Assembly: GCF_014699115.1 (NCBI RefSeq)
Contig: NZ_JACXAD010000012.1
Span: forward strand, 1 to 64,000
Reading direction: 5' to 3'
From: Hymenobacter montanus
Lineage (GTDB): Bacteria > Bacteroidota > Bacteroidia > Cytophagales > Hymenobacteraceae
Length of the DNA stretch: 64,000 nucleotides
Within the stretch, counting starts at the first letter, position 1, and each line of letters starts with the position of its first letter. The notes under the pieces are model-generated. The model did no database searches. It was given only the letters and a program-made list of their open reading frames with translations, and had not been told where the DNA came from. Positions 24,574 through 33,201 of this stretch are shown in pieces. Both the position numbers and the translations under genes were made by a program.

Positions 24574-25551
24574 TTATAAGCGCCCGTAGCCCACCTTCTG
24601 GCGCACTTTGGCTAATACTTCGGCGCCGTATTCCTGGGCGCGGCGGGCCCCGATTGCCAGCTTGGCGTCGAGCTCCGGCAGGTTGCTGGAGTAGAAGTTG
24701 AACTGCTCGCGCTCGGCCGCAAAACGCTGTAAAATCAACTCGTACAGAGCCTGCTTCGCGTGACCGTAGCCGTAGCCGCCAGCCTCGTAATTGGCCCGCA
24801 TGGTGGCCGTTTCGTCGGCGGTAGCCAGCAGGGAGTAGAGCTTGAAGGTGGTATCGGTATCGGGATTTTTGGGTGCCTCCAGCGGGGTACTATCCGAGAT
24901 AATGCTTCTGACGGTTTTCAGTAGTTCCTTTTCGGGCGCGAAAACGTCGATGATGTTGCCGTAGCTCTTGCTCATTTTCTGGCCGTCGAGGCCGGGGATG
25001 GTCATCAGCTGGGCGTCGACGCGGGCCTGGGGCAGCACCAGCGTTTCGCCGTAGCGGGCGTTGAAGGCGGCGGCAATGTCGCGGGCAATTTCCAGGTGCT
25101 GCACCTGGTCTTTGCCCACGGGCACAATTTCGGCGTCGTAGAGCAGGATGTCCGCCGCCATCAGCACGGGGTAGGTGAACAAGCCCGCGTTCACTTCCGA
25201 TAGTCGATCGGACTTATCCTTGAAGGAGTGCGCATTGGCCAGCATGGGGTAGGGCGTGAAGCAGCTCAGGTACCAGGTTAGCTCGGTTACCTGCGGCACG
25301 TCCGACTGCCGGTAAAACAGGTTCTGCTCGGTGTCGAAGCCGCAGGCCAGCCAGGCGGCGGCCACGGCATAGGTGTTCTGGCGCAGCAGCTCAGGGTCGC
25401 GCACGGTGGTGAGCGAGTGCAGGTCCGCAATGAAGTACAGCGAGTCGTTGGCCGGGTTTTTCGATAGCTCGATAGCCGGGAGGATGGCGCCGAGCAGGTT
25501 ACCGAGGTGGGGGCGGCCGGTGCTTTGAATGCCGGTGAGAATGCGGGACAT
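24574..25551 (-). CDS. trpS: Tryptophanyl-tRNA synthetase
   Basis: A 325-residue class I aminoacyl-tRNA synthetase that charges tRNA-Trp. The nucleotide-binding signatures are TGIQSTGRPHLGN (HIGH-equivalent, residues 6-18) and KMSKSYGN (about 195-202), with PVLMAADILLY and VPVGKDQVQHLEIARDIA between them as in bacterial TrpRS. Length is normal. It starts 9 nt after the exported protein gene at 25561-26172, so the two share a transcript. A decayed fragment of its 5' end lies at 26441-26578. Confidence 0.96.
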   Translation of the reverse strand: MSRILTGIQSTGRPHLGNLLGAILPAIELSKNPANDSLYFIADLHSLTTVRDPELLRQNTYAVAAAWLACGFDTEQNLFYRQSDVPQVTELTWYLSCFTPYPMLANAHSFKDKSDRLSEVNAGLFTYPVLMAADILLYDAEIVPVGKDQVQHLEIARDIAAAFNARYGETLVLPQARVDAQLMTIPGLDGQKMSKSYGNIIDVFAPEKELLKTVRSIISDSTPLEAPKNPDTDTTFKLYSLLATADETATMRANYEAGGYGYGHAKQALYELILQRFAAEREQFNFYSSNLPELDAKLAIGARRAQEYGAEVLAKVRQKVGYGRL

Positions 25552-25560
25552 AAAGGAAGG

Positions 25561-26172
25561 CTAGCGAGGTAAGCGCACGCCTTCGTTGTAGGCGTGCACG
25601 GCGGCCCGCAGCTGCGCGTGGGGAATGCCGTTGATGGCAAATTTCCGCTGCAGCACGGGGTCGGCCGGGAAGAGGGCCGCCACAAAGGTACCGGGGGCTA
25701 ACTTCTGGTCAAAGCCCGGCGTACGGGTGGGGCTGTAGGCAAAGAACACATTAGTGCCGGTCTTGCGGAGTACGGGCAGCTTGGCGTGCGCCTTGAAGTT
25801 AGGCCCCATCTCGACCAGGTAGTAATAGTAGTACAGCTCAACCGGACCGGTTTCGAGGATTTCCAGCAAAACGGGATCCTTGAAGTCCGCATCGGACCCG
25901 CTGCGGAACCGAAAATCCTTAATGGTAATGAAACTGTGGTTATCAATAGTGAAGGCATTAATCTCACTGGTGCGAAAGGTGCGCTTATTGCCATTCTTCA
26001 CGCCCATTACTACCGTCGGCTTGCCCTCCTGGGCCAAAACCAGTTTCAGCTCCGCCTCGCCTTTGGACCCGTTGGCGAGCTCGTAGGTGCCCAGGGCCAG
26101 ATTAAACTGCGCCATTGCCATACCGGGCAGCAGGAAAGCTGTTAGCGCCGGCAGGACTTTAAACAATTTCAT
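25561..26172 (-). CDS. Exported hypothetical protein, paralogue of 26587-27186
   Basis: A 203-residue protein with a signal peptide (KLFKVLPALTAFLLPGMAMA). It shares its whole plan with the protein at 26587-27186: FxxGTYELxxGSKGEAELK near the start, KRTFRTSEINAF, NHSFITIKDF, then a C-terminal IPHAQLRAAVHAYNEG. No named family is recognised. It probably acts in the periplasm or envelope. It precedes trpS by 9 nt, as its paralogue precedes the trpS pseudogene, which dates both to one tandem duplication. Confidence 0.65.
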   Translation of the reverse strand: MKLFKVLPALTAFLLPGMAMAQFNLALGTYELANGSKGEAELKLVLAQEGKPTVVMGVKNGNKRTFRTSEINAFTIDNHSFITIKDFRFRSGSDADFKDPVLLEILETGPVELYYYYYLVEMGPNFKAHAKLPVLRKTGTNVFFAYSPTRTPGFDQKLAPGTFVAALFPADPVLQRKFAINGIPHAQLRAAVHAYNEGVRLPR

Positions 26173-26278
26173 AGAGAAAAAATAAGGTTAGATAGATGAC
26201 CGCGCGGCAGGCCACGGGGTAAGGCTACGACTCATTCATCAATACGCCCCAGCTTTGGCCAGCTATAAGGTGAGTAGC

Positions 26279-26578
26279 CTATACGCTTACCTCCGCCACC
26301 GCCTCAACTTGTAACTCGGCGGTTTCGTTCTTGCCCCGGTACTTATCAATCGAGTAATGCGCCAAGTAGAGCACCGGCCTGCGCAGCCGGGCCCCAAAAT
26401 TGGGGCCAATAATTGGTGTTGGCCCCGAAGTTACCTGGTTGAGCGAGTGTAAGTCAGCGATGAAAGGCAGCGACTCAATGGACGAGTTTGCTGACAGCTC
26501 GCTGGCCGGGAGAATAGCCACAGTAGGCCGTCCGGGTGGGGCAGGCAGCGGTTGGAATGCCGGTAAGAATGGGGGTGG
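26279..26578 (-). pseudogene. Collapsed trpS head / yhhQ tail fusion
   Basis: Read on the minus strand, 26578-26441 matches the first about 45 codons of trpS without its ATG (ILTGI, AILPASELS, ESLPFIADLHSL). From 26446 down to 26279 it matches the last about 50 codons of the queuosine-precursor transporter (PVLYLAHYSIDKY, NETAELQVEAV). The two parts meet at TCGCTC (complement of 26441-26446), a hexamer present in both parent genes. It is the scar of a tandem duplication followed by deletion. Confidence 0.88.
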
Positions 26579-26586
26579 GTGAGGTA

Positions 26587-27186
26587 TTATTTGGGCCCAG
26601 CGTTGTAGGCCCGGATAATACCCCGAATGGTTTCGGCCGTGTAGGGCTCCTTGTTGAGACGCTCCACCAAATCCGGGCGGTCTTTGATGAAGGATGCAAT
26701 AATAGGGCGGGCTTTCTTGGCCACGACCGGAACGCCGGTCAGGGGCCCGCCGCGCTGCCGAATAAGGGGGCAGCCAGTGGAGAAAGCATCGCCAGACGGA
26801 CGGGCTTCACCGGCTTTATTGGTTAACATCGGCAACGAATAGCTTAAAAGCTCGACCCGCCCGGTATCCAGCACCTCGGCAAAATCATGCTTGATGAGCA
26901 TCTTCGTTGTCATGGGCAGCCCGCTATCGACGATAAAATCATGAACCGACACAAAGTTTCGGTCGGCAGTCTGGAAGGATTTTACCTCTTGCGGAGAGAA
27001 CGTGAGCTTCTTGCCTTTTTCAGCGGGCTTCGCCACCAGTTCCGCCCCCGAGCCGGATGAGTACTTAAGGGCGCCCTCACCTTTTGTTCCATCGACTAAT
27101 TCATAAGTGCCTGGCGTAAAGCCCTTCTGAGCAAAGCTAATGGAAGGCAGCATCCCAATAATAAATAATACGTGCAGAGAACGCAT
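26587..27186 (-). CDS. Exported hypothetical protein, paralogue of 25561-26172
   Basis: A 199-residue protein with a signal peptide (RSLHVLFIIGMLPSISFA). It parallels the protein at 25561-26172: FTPGTYELVDGTKGEGALK, KKLTFSPQEVKSF, RNFVSVHDF, a middle beta segment (GRVELLSYSLPM), and the C-terminal IRGIIRAYNAG. Sequence identity between the two is limited, so the duplication is old or the copies diverged fast. Function unknown. Its stop is about 9 nt before the trpS pseudogene, copying the spacing of the intact pair. Confidence 0.65.
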   Translation of the reverse strand: MRSLHVLFIIGMLPSISFAQKGFTPGTYELVDGTKGEGALKYSSGSGAELVAKPAEKGKKLTFSPQEVKSFQTADRNFVSVHDFIVDSGLPMTTKMLIKHDFAEVLDTGRVELLSYSLPMLTNKAGEARPSGDAFSTGCPLIRQRGGPLTGVPVVAKKARPIIASFIKDRPDLVERLNKEPYTAETIRGIIRAYNAGPK

Positions 27187-27300
27187 AGGATAAATATAAT
27201 ATAGGTTAAAGAGGAAAATATAGGCTAGATAGAGAAATAAAGGTAGAAAGAAAATATGAAATAAAAGTACTGGCCACCAGCCGCCGCGCGCAAGTTGCCT

Positions 27301-28047
27301 TTAAACGCTTACGTTTTCTACTGCCTCTATTTGCAGCTCGGCGGTTTCGTCCTTGCCCAGGTACTTATCAATCAGGTAATGTGCTAGGTAGAGCACCGGC
27401 GTGAGCAGCAGGGCCGCCGCGAATTTGTACCAGTAATTGGTGTTGGCCACCGAAACCACTTGCTCGAGCGACCAATTGCCAAAGACGTAAAACGCCACGT
27501 ACAGCACCACGAAGGAATCGACCAGCTGCGAAACCAGCGTGGAGCCCGTGGCGCGCAGCCAGATGAAGCGCCCCCCGGTGGCCTTGCGAATGGCGGCAAA
27601 GATGGTGGCATCCAGCACCTGGCCCACCGCAAAGGCCACAATCGAGCCGGTGATGATGCCCAGGCCCTGGCGGAAAATGCTTTGGTAAGCAAAATCAATG
27701 TTGAAGGGCCGGCCCTGGTCGTCGGTCTTGTTCACATCCAGCCAAAAATCAGCCGGGGGCAGCTTGGTGGTGAGGTAAATAACGCCGAAAGCAAACAGAA
27801 TGAGCACCACCGTGAGGTAGCTGATGCGCAGCACGCCCGCCTTGCCGAAGTACTCGTTGATGACGTCGGTGGTCACAAACACCACGGGCCAGATGAGCAC
27901 GCCGGCCGTGAGGCTGCCGGGCAGGCCCATTAGCTTATCAGCCGAAAAAATCTTAACGCCGATAATTTCGGCCAGCAGTGCATTAACCAGAAAAATACCG
28001 CTCAGGACGAGGTAAAGCTGCTGTTTCTTGTTGGAGAAGGTAGACAT
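27301..28047 (-). CDS. Queuosine precursor transporter (VUT/YhhQ family)
   Basis: A 248-residue inner-membrane protein. The start is ATG 28047 (MSTFSNKKQQLYLVLSG). About six membrane helices are visible. The family is recognised from LLAEIIGVKIFS, WPVVFVTTDVINEYFG, IVAFAVGQVLDATIFAAIR and the RATGSTLVSQLVDSFVVLY segment. YhhQ-type proteins import 7-cyano- or 7-aminomethyl-7-deazaguanine for queuosine synthesis in tRNA. Its last 50 codons are duplicated in the pseudogene at 26279-26446. Confidence 0.9.
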   Translation of the reverse strand: MSTFSNKKQQLYLVLSGIFLVNALLAEIIGVKIFSADKLMGLPGSLTAGVLIWPVVFVTTDVINEYFGKAGVLRISYLTVVLILFAFGVIYLTTKLPPADFWLDVNKTDDQGRPFNIDFAYQSIFRQGLGIITGSIVAFAVGQVLDATIFAAIRKATGGRFIWLRATGSTLVSQLVDSFVVLYVAFYVFGNWSLEQVVSVANTNYWYKFAAALLLTPVLYLAHYLIDKYLGKDETAELQIEAVENVSV

Positions 28048-28208
28048 ATTAGGGTAAAGTAAGCCAACTTTCCGTTGGAGAACCATTGAAAATAGGGCGG
28101 AGGTTTAACCAGGCCCGGGGCTTTGGGTAGACCCCTGCCAAAAAGAGAGCCTTAGCCCATCCAGCGAGTAGCGTAGCAACGAAGCAGGCCGAACCCTCCT
28201 GGCAGAAG

Positions 28209-29120
28209 CTAGAGGCTCACGCTCAACCCTTCGAGGGCCAGCTCGGTGGTGGGGAATACCGCGCGGGCTTCGACCAATAGGGGCTCCAGGGCTTTGTAGC
28301 GGCTGGAGAAGTGACCCAGCAGCAGCTGCTTCACGCCGGCATCGTGCGCGAGCTGGGCGGCCTGGCGGGCAGTGCTGTGGTGGGTTTGGGCGGCCCGCTC
28401 CTTGAGCTCTTCCAGAAACGTGGCTTCGTGGTAGAGCAAGTCGACGCCGCGAATCAGGTCGGCCAGGGCGGGCGTGTAGAGCGTGTCGGAGAAGAAGGCG
28501 TAGCGGCGGGGCGCCGGGGGCTGACCCGCCACGTCGGCATGACGCACGCCGGGCTGCTGGTCGTCGGCGGGCAGGTCTTCGCCCTGGGCGAGGCGCGCCA
28601 ACTGCTCGGGGCGCAGACCCGGGGGGAGCTTCTCCTTCAGCAGCTTGGCCCGCCGAGGCTTTTCCGCAAACAGGTAGCCGGCGCACGGAATGCGGTGGCG
28701 CATGGGCAACGACGACACGGTGAGGTGCGCGTCCTCGTACACCACGGCGTGGGCTTCGGTATCGACGGCGGTAAAATCCACGGTGAAGCCCATGTGCATG
28801 TCAGAAACCCGGGCCTGGGTAGTGAGCACCTCGTTGAGGCCGGGCGGGCCGATGATGTGCAGCGGCTGGGTGCGGCCCTGCAGGTGCATGGTGCTCAGCA
28901 GGCCAAACAGTCCAAAGTAATGGTCGCCGTGGAGGTGCGAGATGAAAATGGCGCGCAGATGGTGCGGGCGGATGCGATGCTCCAGCATGCGCCACTGGGT
29001 ACCTTCGCCGCAATCAATCAGGTAGTTGTTAGTGCTCACCGTAAGTACCTGGGCCGTGGGGTGGCGGGCCTGAACTGGCGTGGCGGAGGCGGAGCCCAAA
29101 ATCTTCAGTTCAAAAGTCAA
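28209..29120 (-). CDS. rnz: Ribonuclease Z
   Basis: A 303-residue metallo-beta-lactamase-fold endonuclease that trims tRNA 3' ends. The zinc motif is SHLHGDHYFG, with further metal ligands in PMRHRIPCAGY, LFSDT-like FFSDTLYTP, and LLGHFSSRY near the end. There is no ATG. TTG 29120, giving LTFELKILGSASATP directly before the first strand, fits the family start; TTG 29159 would add 13 Pro-rich residues. Length is right for the short RNase Z form. It is monocistronic. Confidence 0.93.
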   Translation of the reverse strand: MTFELKILGSASATPVQARHPTAQVLTVSTNNYLIDCGEGTQWRMLEHRIRPHHLRAIFISHLHGDHYFGLFGLLSTMHLQGRTQPLHIIGPPGLNEVLTTQARVSDMHMGFTVDFTAVDTEAHAVVYEDAHLTVSSLPMRHRIPCAGYLFAEKPRRAKLLKEKLPPGLRPEQLARLAQGEDLPADDQQPGVRHADVAGQPPAPRRYAFFSDTLYTPALADLIRGVDLLYHEATFLEELKERAAQTHHSTARQAAQLAHDAGVKQLLLGHFSSRYKALEPLLVEARAVFPTTELALEGLSVSL

Positions 29121-29189
29121 GACGGACGGTGGGAATGGGTGAAACAGGGAGCCTGGCAACTCACCAGGAACCAGGTTTCGGATGGGAAG

Positions 29190-29238
29190 AAAATAAAAGG
29201 CTGTTAGCCGTCAGCCCGAAAACCAACCGCTAACAGCC
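29190..29238 (-). terminator. Rho-independent terminator of the STAS gene
   Basis: GGCTGTTAGC (29199-29208) pairs exactly with GCTAACAGCC (29229-29238) and is followed on the minus strand by CCTTTTATTTT. It lies 20 nt past the stop of the STAS protein gene. Confidence 0.75.
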
Positions 29239-29257
29239 AACAGCCGAGGCTAAAAAA

Positions 29258-29632
29258 TTATTCTTTATCCGTCAAATCGCGCTCGATGGCGTGCAAAAAT
29301 ACCCGGTCGATGCCTTCTTCGACGGTGGGCAGGATGTGCAGCACCGACTCCAGCTTGCTAATAGTGATAAGTTTCAGCACGTGGTCTTGCAAGCCGGTAA
29401 GCACCAGCAGGCCGCCCGTGGAATTACACAGCCGGTTGGCGATGAGGATGGAGCTGAGGCCGGACGAATCCGTGTATTTCACGTTAGTGAGGTCGAGAAT
29501 CAGGTTGTTAATGCCTTCAGCGTTCAGCTTCACAAACTCCGATTTGAGGTCGGGCGCAACGGTGGTATCGAGCTTCTTCTCCTCAATGGTGATGATGGTG
29601 TAGCTTTCTTTTTTATCGATCGTGTACTTCAT
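29258..29632 (-). CDS. STAS-domain anti-sigma-factor antagonist
   Basis: A 124-residue cytoplasmic protein of the SpoIIAA/RsbV type. The whole protein is one STAS domain with the strand LILDLTNVKYTDSSGLSSIL; the Ser in DSSGLS (about 57-60) is the site phosphorylated by an anti-sigma kinase and dephosphorylated by an RsbU-type phosphatase. One such phosphatase is encoded at 62453-63754, but no anti-sigma kinase is seen nearby, so the partnership is only possible. It has its own terminator. Confidence 0.9.
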   Translation of the reverse strand: MKYTIDKKESYTIITIEEKKLDTTVAPDLKSEFVKLNAEGINNLILDLTNVKYTDSSGLSSILIANRLCNSTGGLLVLTGLQDHVLKLITISKLESVLHILPTVEEGIDRVFLHAIERDLTDKE

Positions 29633-29703
29633 ACAGCGTTAGGCAAGAGGGGTAAGAGAGCGGCGAAGGTAAAGAAAAAACCCAAAATCTTGGGCGAAGC
29701 AGG

Positions 29704-30573
29704 CTAATGTTTTGTTGCTCGCCGTCCGGTGCCGGGTGGTCCGGCAAACGTGAGCGAGGCCCAGGTTGATTGCCAATCGGCGCGGTCGCGCAGGTTAGCG
29801 GGGGCCTCACTCATGCCGACGGTAGCCAGCAGGTAGGGCCCCGGCCCGGATAAACGTAACAGCACCCGGCCGTTTTGGTTGGCCCGCGTCGTAAAATGCA
29901 TGGTGGGCAAGCCGCTGGGCTGGCGCTGCCACACCTGCACGGCGGCGCCAGCGGCTGGTCGGCCAGCGCGCAGCACGCGTACGGTCAGGGCTTGGTCAGC
30001 AGCTAGGCGGTAGGGGTTCTGTTCGGGTACCAGCTCCAGCGGCAGGCCGTACACGCGGCGGTAGGCGCTGTCGGTGGCGGCGGGTACGGCGCGGGCCTCA
30101 CCCACTTGCACGAGCGCTTTAGCACAACGGCGGTACGTTTCACGGCCGGCTGCTGCTTCCTGGCCGCGCTCCTGGCGGAGCTTCAGCGGATAGTCGAGGC
30201 CTTCTTCGCGCAGGTAGGCCGTGAATTGCGCCGCGGGCAGCTCGATAAAGGAGTTAGTAGACCGCAGCAGCACGACGTGGGTGCCGGGCTGCGCGAAAGA
30301 AAAGGCCGTTCGGAAAGTATCGGTAGGGGCGAAGCCCGCCGCCGGGGTGAGGTCGGTAGAATCGGCCGGGTTGGGGCCGTAGCGCACCAAGCGCAACACT
30401 TTGGCCGCCTTATTGGTCCAGGGTTCCGCCTTAAAGTCCATCCCGATGAAGGGGCGGATGCTGAGCGTCTGGCCAGGTTGGAGGCGAAAGCGGGGGGCTT
30501 CGAGCCAAAACTCGTGGGCCAGGGCGACCCCAGCACTCAGAATAATTGGGCCAATCAGCAGCTTTGGATTCAC
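29704..30573 (-). CDS. DUF4198-type exported protein
   Basis: A 289-residue protein with a GTG start at 30573 and a short signal peptide (LLIGPIILSAGVALAHEFW). The AHEFWLEAPRFRLQPGQ start, the beta-rich middle (FSFAQPGTHVVLLRST) and the C-terminal Ig-like domain (LTVRVLRAGRPAAGAAVQVW, NQNGRVLLRLSGPGPYLL) match the DUF4198 family. Its members are periplasmic proteins sometimes linked to metal or nickel uptake. No metal gene is next to it here. The His directly after the signal cut is a family feature and may bind metal. Confidence 0.8.
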   Translation of the reverse strand: MNPKLLIGPIILSAGVALAHEFWLEAPRFRLQPGQTLSIRPFIGMDFKAEPWTNKAAKVLRLVRYGPNPADSTDLTPAAGFAPTDTFRTAFSFAQPGTHVVLLRSTNSFIELPAAQFTAYLREEGLDYPLKLRQERGQEAAAGRETYRRCAKALVQVGEARAVPAATDSAYRRVYGLPLELVPEQNPYRLAADQALTVRVLRAGRPAAGAAVQVWQRQPSGLPTMHFTTRANQNGRVLLRLSGPGPYLLATVGMSEAPANLRDRADWQSTWASLTFAGPPGTGRRATKH

Positions 30574-30638
30574 CTGATCTATGAGAGGGAATAGCTCTGG
30601 GAGAGCTTAATAACTAAAAATGAAACAGCCGAGTCCTT

Positions 30639-31136
30639 TCAAAGTAAGTAATTATGATAAGGGCACTTATACCGGAAGTAATACGACTTATCGCCACGCA
30701 CTAGTCTTACGGTCAATGTATTCGGCTTTTTAATAATGCTATCCCCCACATGTGCCTGTAATGGTAAACTAAACGGTTGAGCTAAGTCGTACGGGAACAT
30801 ATTGTCAGGCATCTCCTTGACCAGTCGAGTGAAAGCGGCTTGTTGATAGAATTCCTCTAAGTCATATGCTAGAACCAGGTTATATGCCTGAACCGGTTCT
30901 TTCGTTGTGGTCACCCACACTTGAGTGCGACCTCGGTCATCTGGCTCTTTTCGCCAAACCACTCCGCAGTAGGAGAGGCTCTTTGCTACGGCTAGATCCT
31001 CTGCGTGAGTGGGTTTCTTTTCAGCTCGCGCAAAGAGCACGACCCCAGCCATTATTGTAATCAGGCCCCAGAGCGCTTGAACCTGAGGCGAATAGGCCCG
31101 AGAATCCAATAAGGTCTCTAAAAACTTGGCTAGCAT
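30639..31136 (-). CDS. Small membrane-anchored hypothetical protein
   Basis: A 165-residue protein with one hydrophobic segment at about 18-37 (VQALWGLITIMAGVVLFA) and a polar C-terminal domain containing VTTTKEPVQAYNLVLAYDLE and RGDKSYYFRYKCPYHNYLL. No family recognised. It probably sits in the inner membrane with the C-terminal domain on one side. It ends 65 nt before the DUF4198 gene start and lies 31 nt downstream of the glycogen synthase stop, so it may be read through from that gene. Confidence 0.55.
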   Translation of the reverse strand: MLAKFLETLLDSRAYSPQVQALWGLITIMAGVVLFARAEKKPTHAEDLAVAKSLSYCGVVWRKEPDDRGRTQVWVTTTKEPVQAYNLVLAYDLEEFYQQAAFTRLVKEMPDNMFPYDLAQPFSLPLQAHVGDSIIKKPNTLTVRLVRGDKSYYFRYKCPYHNYLL

Positions 31137-31167
31137 CGTTGAGGGAGATCAACCGGCAAAGTTTCGC

Positions 31168-33006
31168 TTACTGCCGCTCCAAGGCCAGGGCATAGGCCCG
31201 GTCGTAGTGTACGCGCAGGTTTTTCCAGTCGAACAGTTCGGCGGAGCTCTCCACGGCGTTGCGCTGCATGATGCGCTCGCGCCGATTGAGCAGCACGAAC
31301 TGCCAGAGCATCTCGGTCAGCTCCTCGGCCGATTCGTCGAAGGATTTTTCCTGGCGATGCACCACGAAAATGCCTTTCTGCTCGGGGTCGGGGATGGTTT
31401 GCAGCACGTAGTCGCCGAAGCCCGACAGGTCGGAGGTGATGGCTGGCACGCCGCGGGCCACGCATTCGAGCGGGGTGTAGCCCCAGGGCTCGTAGTAGGA
31501 GGGAAACACGCCCATGTGGCAGCCGCGCACGAACTGGCCGTACTCCATGCCCAGCAGGGGCGAGGAGGGCGACACAAAATCGGGGTGGTACACCATTTTC
31601 ACCCGGTCGTGGCGGTGATTGAGCAGCTGCGCCCGGCGCATGAAGTTCAGGATGTCGTCGTCCTGGTCGTTCACCAGGTTATGGGTGATGACGGGCGGCA
31701 GGGAGCTTGTTTTCCAGCTTTGTAAGGTGCGCCGGTAGCGCAGGCGCCAGTAGTCGTCGACCATGGAGCTGAGTTCGGGCAGCTTGTGGTCCTGGCTGGC
31801 GGCGGCGGCGTAGAACAGGCGCTCGCCCACCTGCCGCTCGATGGCCCGGCAGGTTTCGTGCACTTCGTCGAGCATGGCGCGGCGCTCCAGCACCTGCGGG
31901 TTGATGCTGGTGAAAGGCCGTTTGGTGATGAAGAACATCACCACCTGGCCTTCGAGGCCACTCTGCTGAAGGCGGTAGTTGAGCCGGGCCAGGGCTTCCA
32001 GGGTCAGGTCGAACCCCTTGTTGTGGTACTCGTAGCGGCCCGAGGTAAACAGGTACAAAGTCTTGTCCAGGTCGAAAGCGTAAGACTGGAAGAAGTGGGC
32101 CATCACGAACTCGTGAATCTGCGCCTTGTACTTCTGGTGCATCACTTGGAACTCGTGCAGGGCCACGAAGCGCTCGATGTTGAGGCCGTTGGGCAGCACC
32201 GCGTCCGGAATGCGGTCGAGCAAGTAAATGCACTCGCGCACCGTGAGCTCGCTCACGGTGGTGAACACGTGGCTGCCGTGGGCGGCGGCGCGCTCCATGC
32301 GCACGGCCGGCTCGATGTTGAACTTGCGGGCCTCGGCTTCCCAGTTCACCCACATGAGGTGATCGTAAAAAGCGGGGTCGTTCATGGCCAGGTAGCGGCC
32401 GAGCAGGGTAGCGTGGGTGGTAAAGAGCAGGTGGGCGGGCACTTGCAGCCGGCGCAGCTCGGGGATGGCCACGCCAGTCATCCACTCGTGGAAGTGGCCC
32501 AGCAGGCGTAGCTTAGGCGGTACCTGGGCGGCCAGGTGCTGAAAGAAGATGGTGCTCAGGTGCCCGAAGGCAATAACCTGGTGCAGCAGGTCGTCGTTGT
32601 CCGGCGCCGGAATGCCGTGGCGCTGCCAGAGGTCGGTTTTGAGCTGTCCCAGCCGGTCGTAAGCCTGAAACGGGTTGATGAGCACCACGCGGGGCCGGCC
32701 CGTGACGAGCCAGGTGCCAATGCCCACATCGTAGCCCTGGGCCCGCATGGTGCGCACGGCGGCCCCAAACGGGTCGGCGGCCGTGTGCACGGCCAGATCG
32801 TCGAAGGGCTCGAACTCCCCCTGGGCCTGGTGCGGGAAGTAGGGGCCCAGCAAGCAATACCGGTCGCCCCAGGCCGGCACGGTGGCGGGCACTTTCGAAC
32901 GAATTACGGTGTAGATGCCGCCCACCTGGTTACAAACTTCCCAGGCTACTTCCACCAGCAAGGCGTCGGGAAACAAGGCATCGGGGGTAGGGGGCGTGGG
33001 CTGCAT
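31168..33006 (-). CDS. Glycogen synthase, GT3 (eukaryotic-like) type
   Basis: A 612-residue cytoplasmic glycosyltransferase that extends alpha-1,4-glucan from a nucleotide sugar. The GT3 family is recognised from VEVAWEVCNQVGGIYTVIRS (about 13-32), GHFHEWMTGVAIPELRRL, FTTHATLLGRYLA, LPNGLNIERFVALHE, YLFTSGRYEYHNKGFDLTLE and the C-terminal PSYYEPWGYTPLECVARGVP with the acceptor-site Glu. GT3 is the animal/fungal form and is also common in Bacteroidota, in place of GlgA (GT5). A branching-type GH13 enzyme follows at 34004-35899. Confidence 0.92.
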   Translation of the reverse strand: MQPTPPTPDALFPDALLVEVAWEVCNQVGGIYTVIRSKVPATVPAWGDRYCLLGPYFPHQAQGEFEPFDDLAVHTAADPFGAAVRTMRAQGYDVGIGTWLVTGRPRVVLINPFQAYDRLGQLKTDLWQRHGIPAPDNDDLLHQVIAFGHLSTIFFQHLAAQVPPKLRLLGHFHEWMTGVAIPELRRLQVPAHLLFTTHATLLGRYLAMNDPAFYDHLMWVNWEAEARKFNIEPAVRMERAAAHGSHVFTTVSELTVRECIYLLDRIPDAVLPNGLNIERFVALHEFQVMHQKYKAQIHEFVMAHFFQSYAFDLDKTLYLFTSGRYEYHNKGFDLTLEALARLNYRLQQSGLEGQVVMFFITKRPFTSINPQVLERRAMLDEVHETCRAIERQVGERLFYAAAASQDHKLPELSSMVDDYWRLRYRRTLQSWKTSSLPPVITHNLVNDQDDDILNFMRRAQLLNHRHDRVKMVYHPDFVSPSSPLLGMEYGQFVRGCHMGVFPSYYEPWGYTPLECVARGVPAITSDLSGFGDYVLQTIPDPEQKGIFVVHRQEKSFDESAEELTEMLWQFVLLNRRERIMQRNAVESSAELFDWKNLRVHYDRAYALALERQ

Positions 33007-33201
33007 AGGGGGCGGGAAGTAGGAAGGAGAGGAAGATGGCGCGGGTTGAGCGCGGCGAAAGGTAAGCCGATTGGGATTCAGATGCCACTACAAGCCGCCA
33101 TTTTCGGGCCGCCAAGCGGGAAATAATTCGGTTATTTGGCCGAAACACCGGGTCGTAGCCCCGGTTGGCCGCCCAATAGTCCCTTTATTCTCTCGCTTCT
33201 G

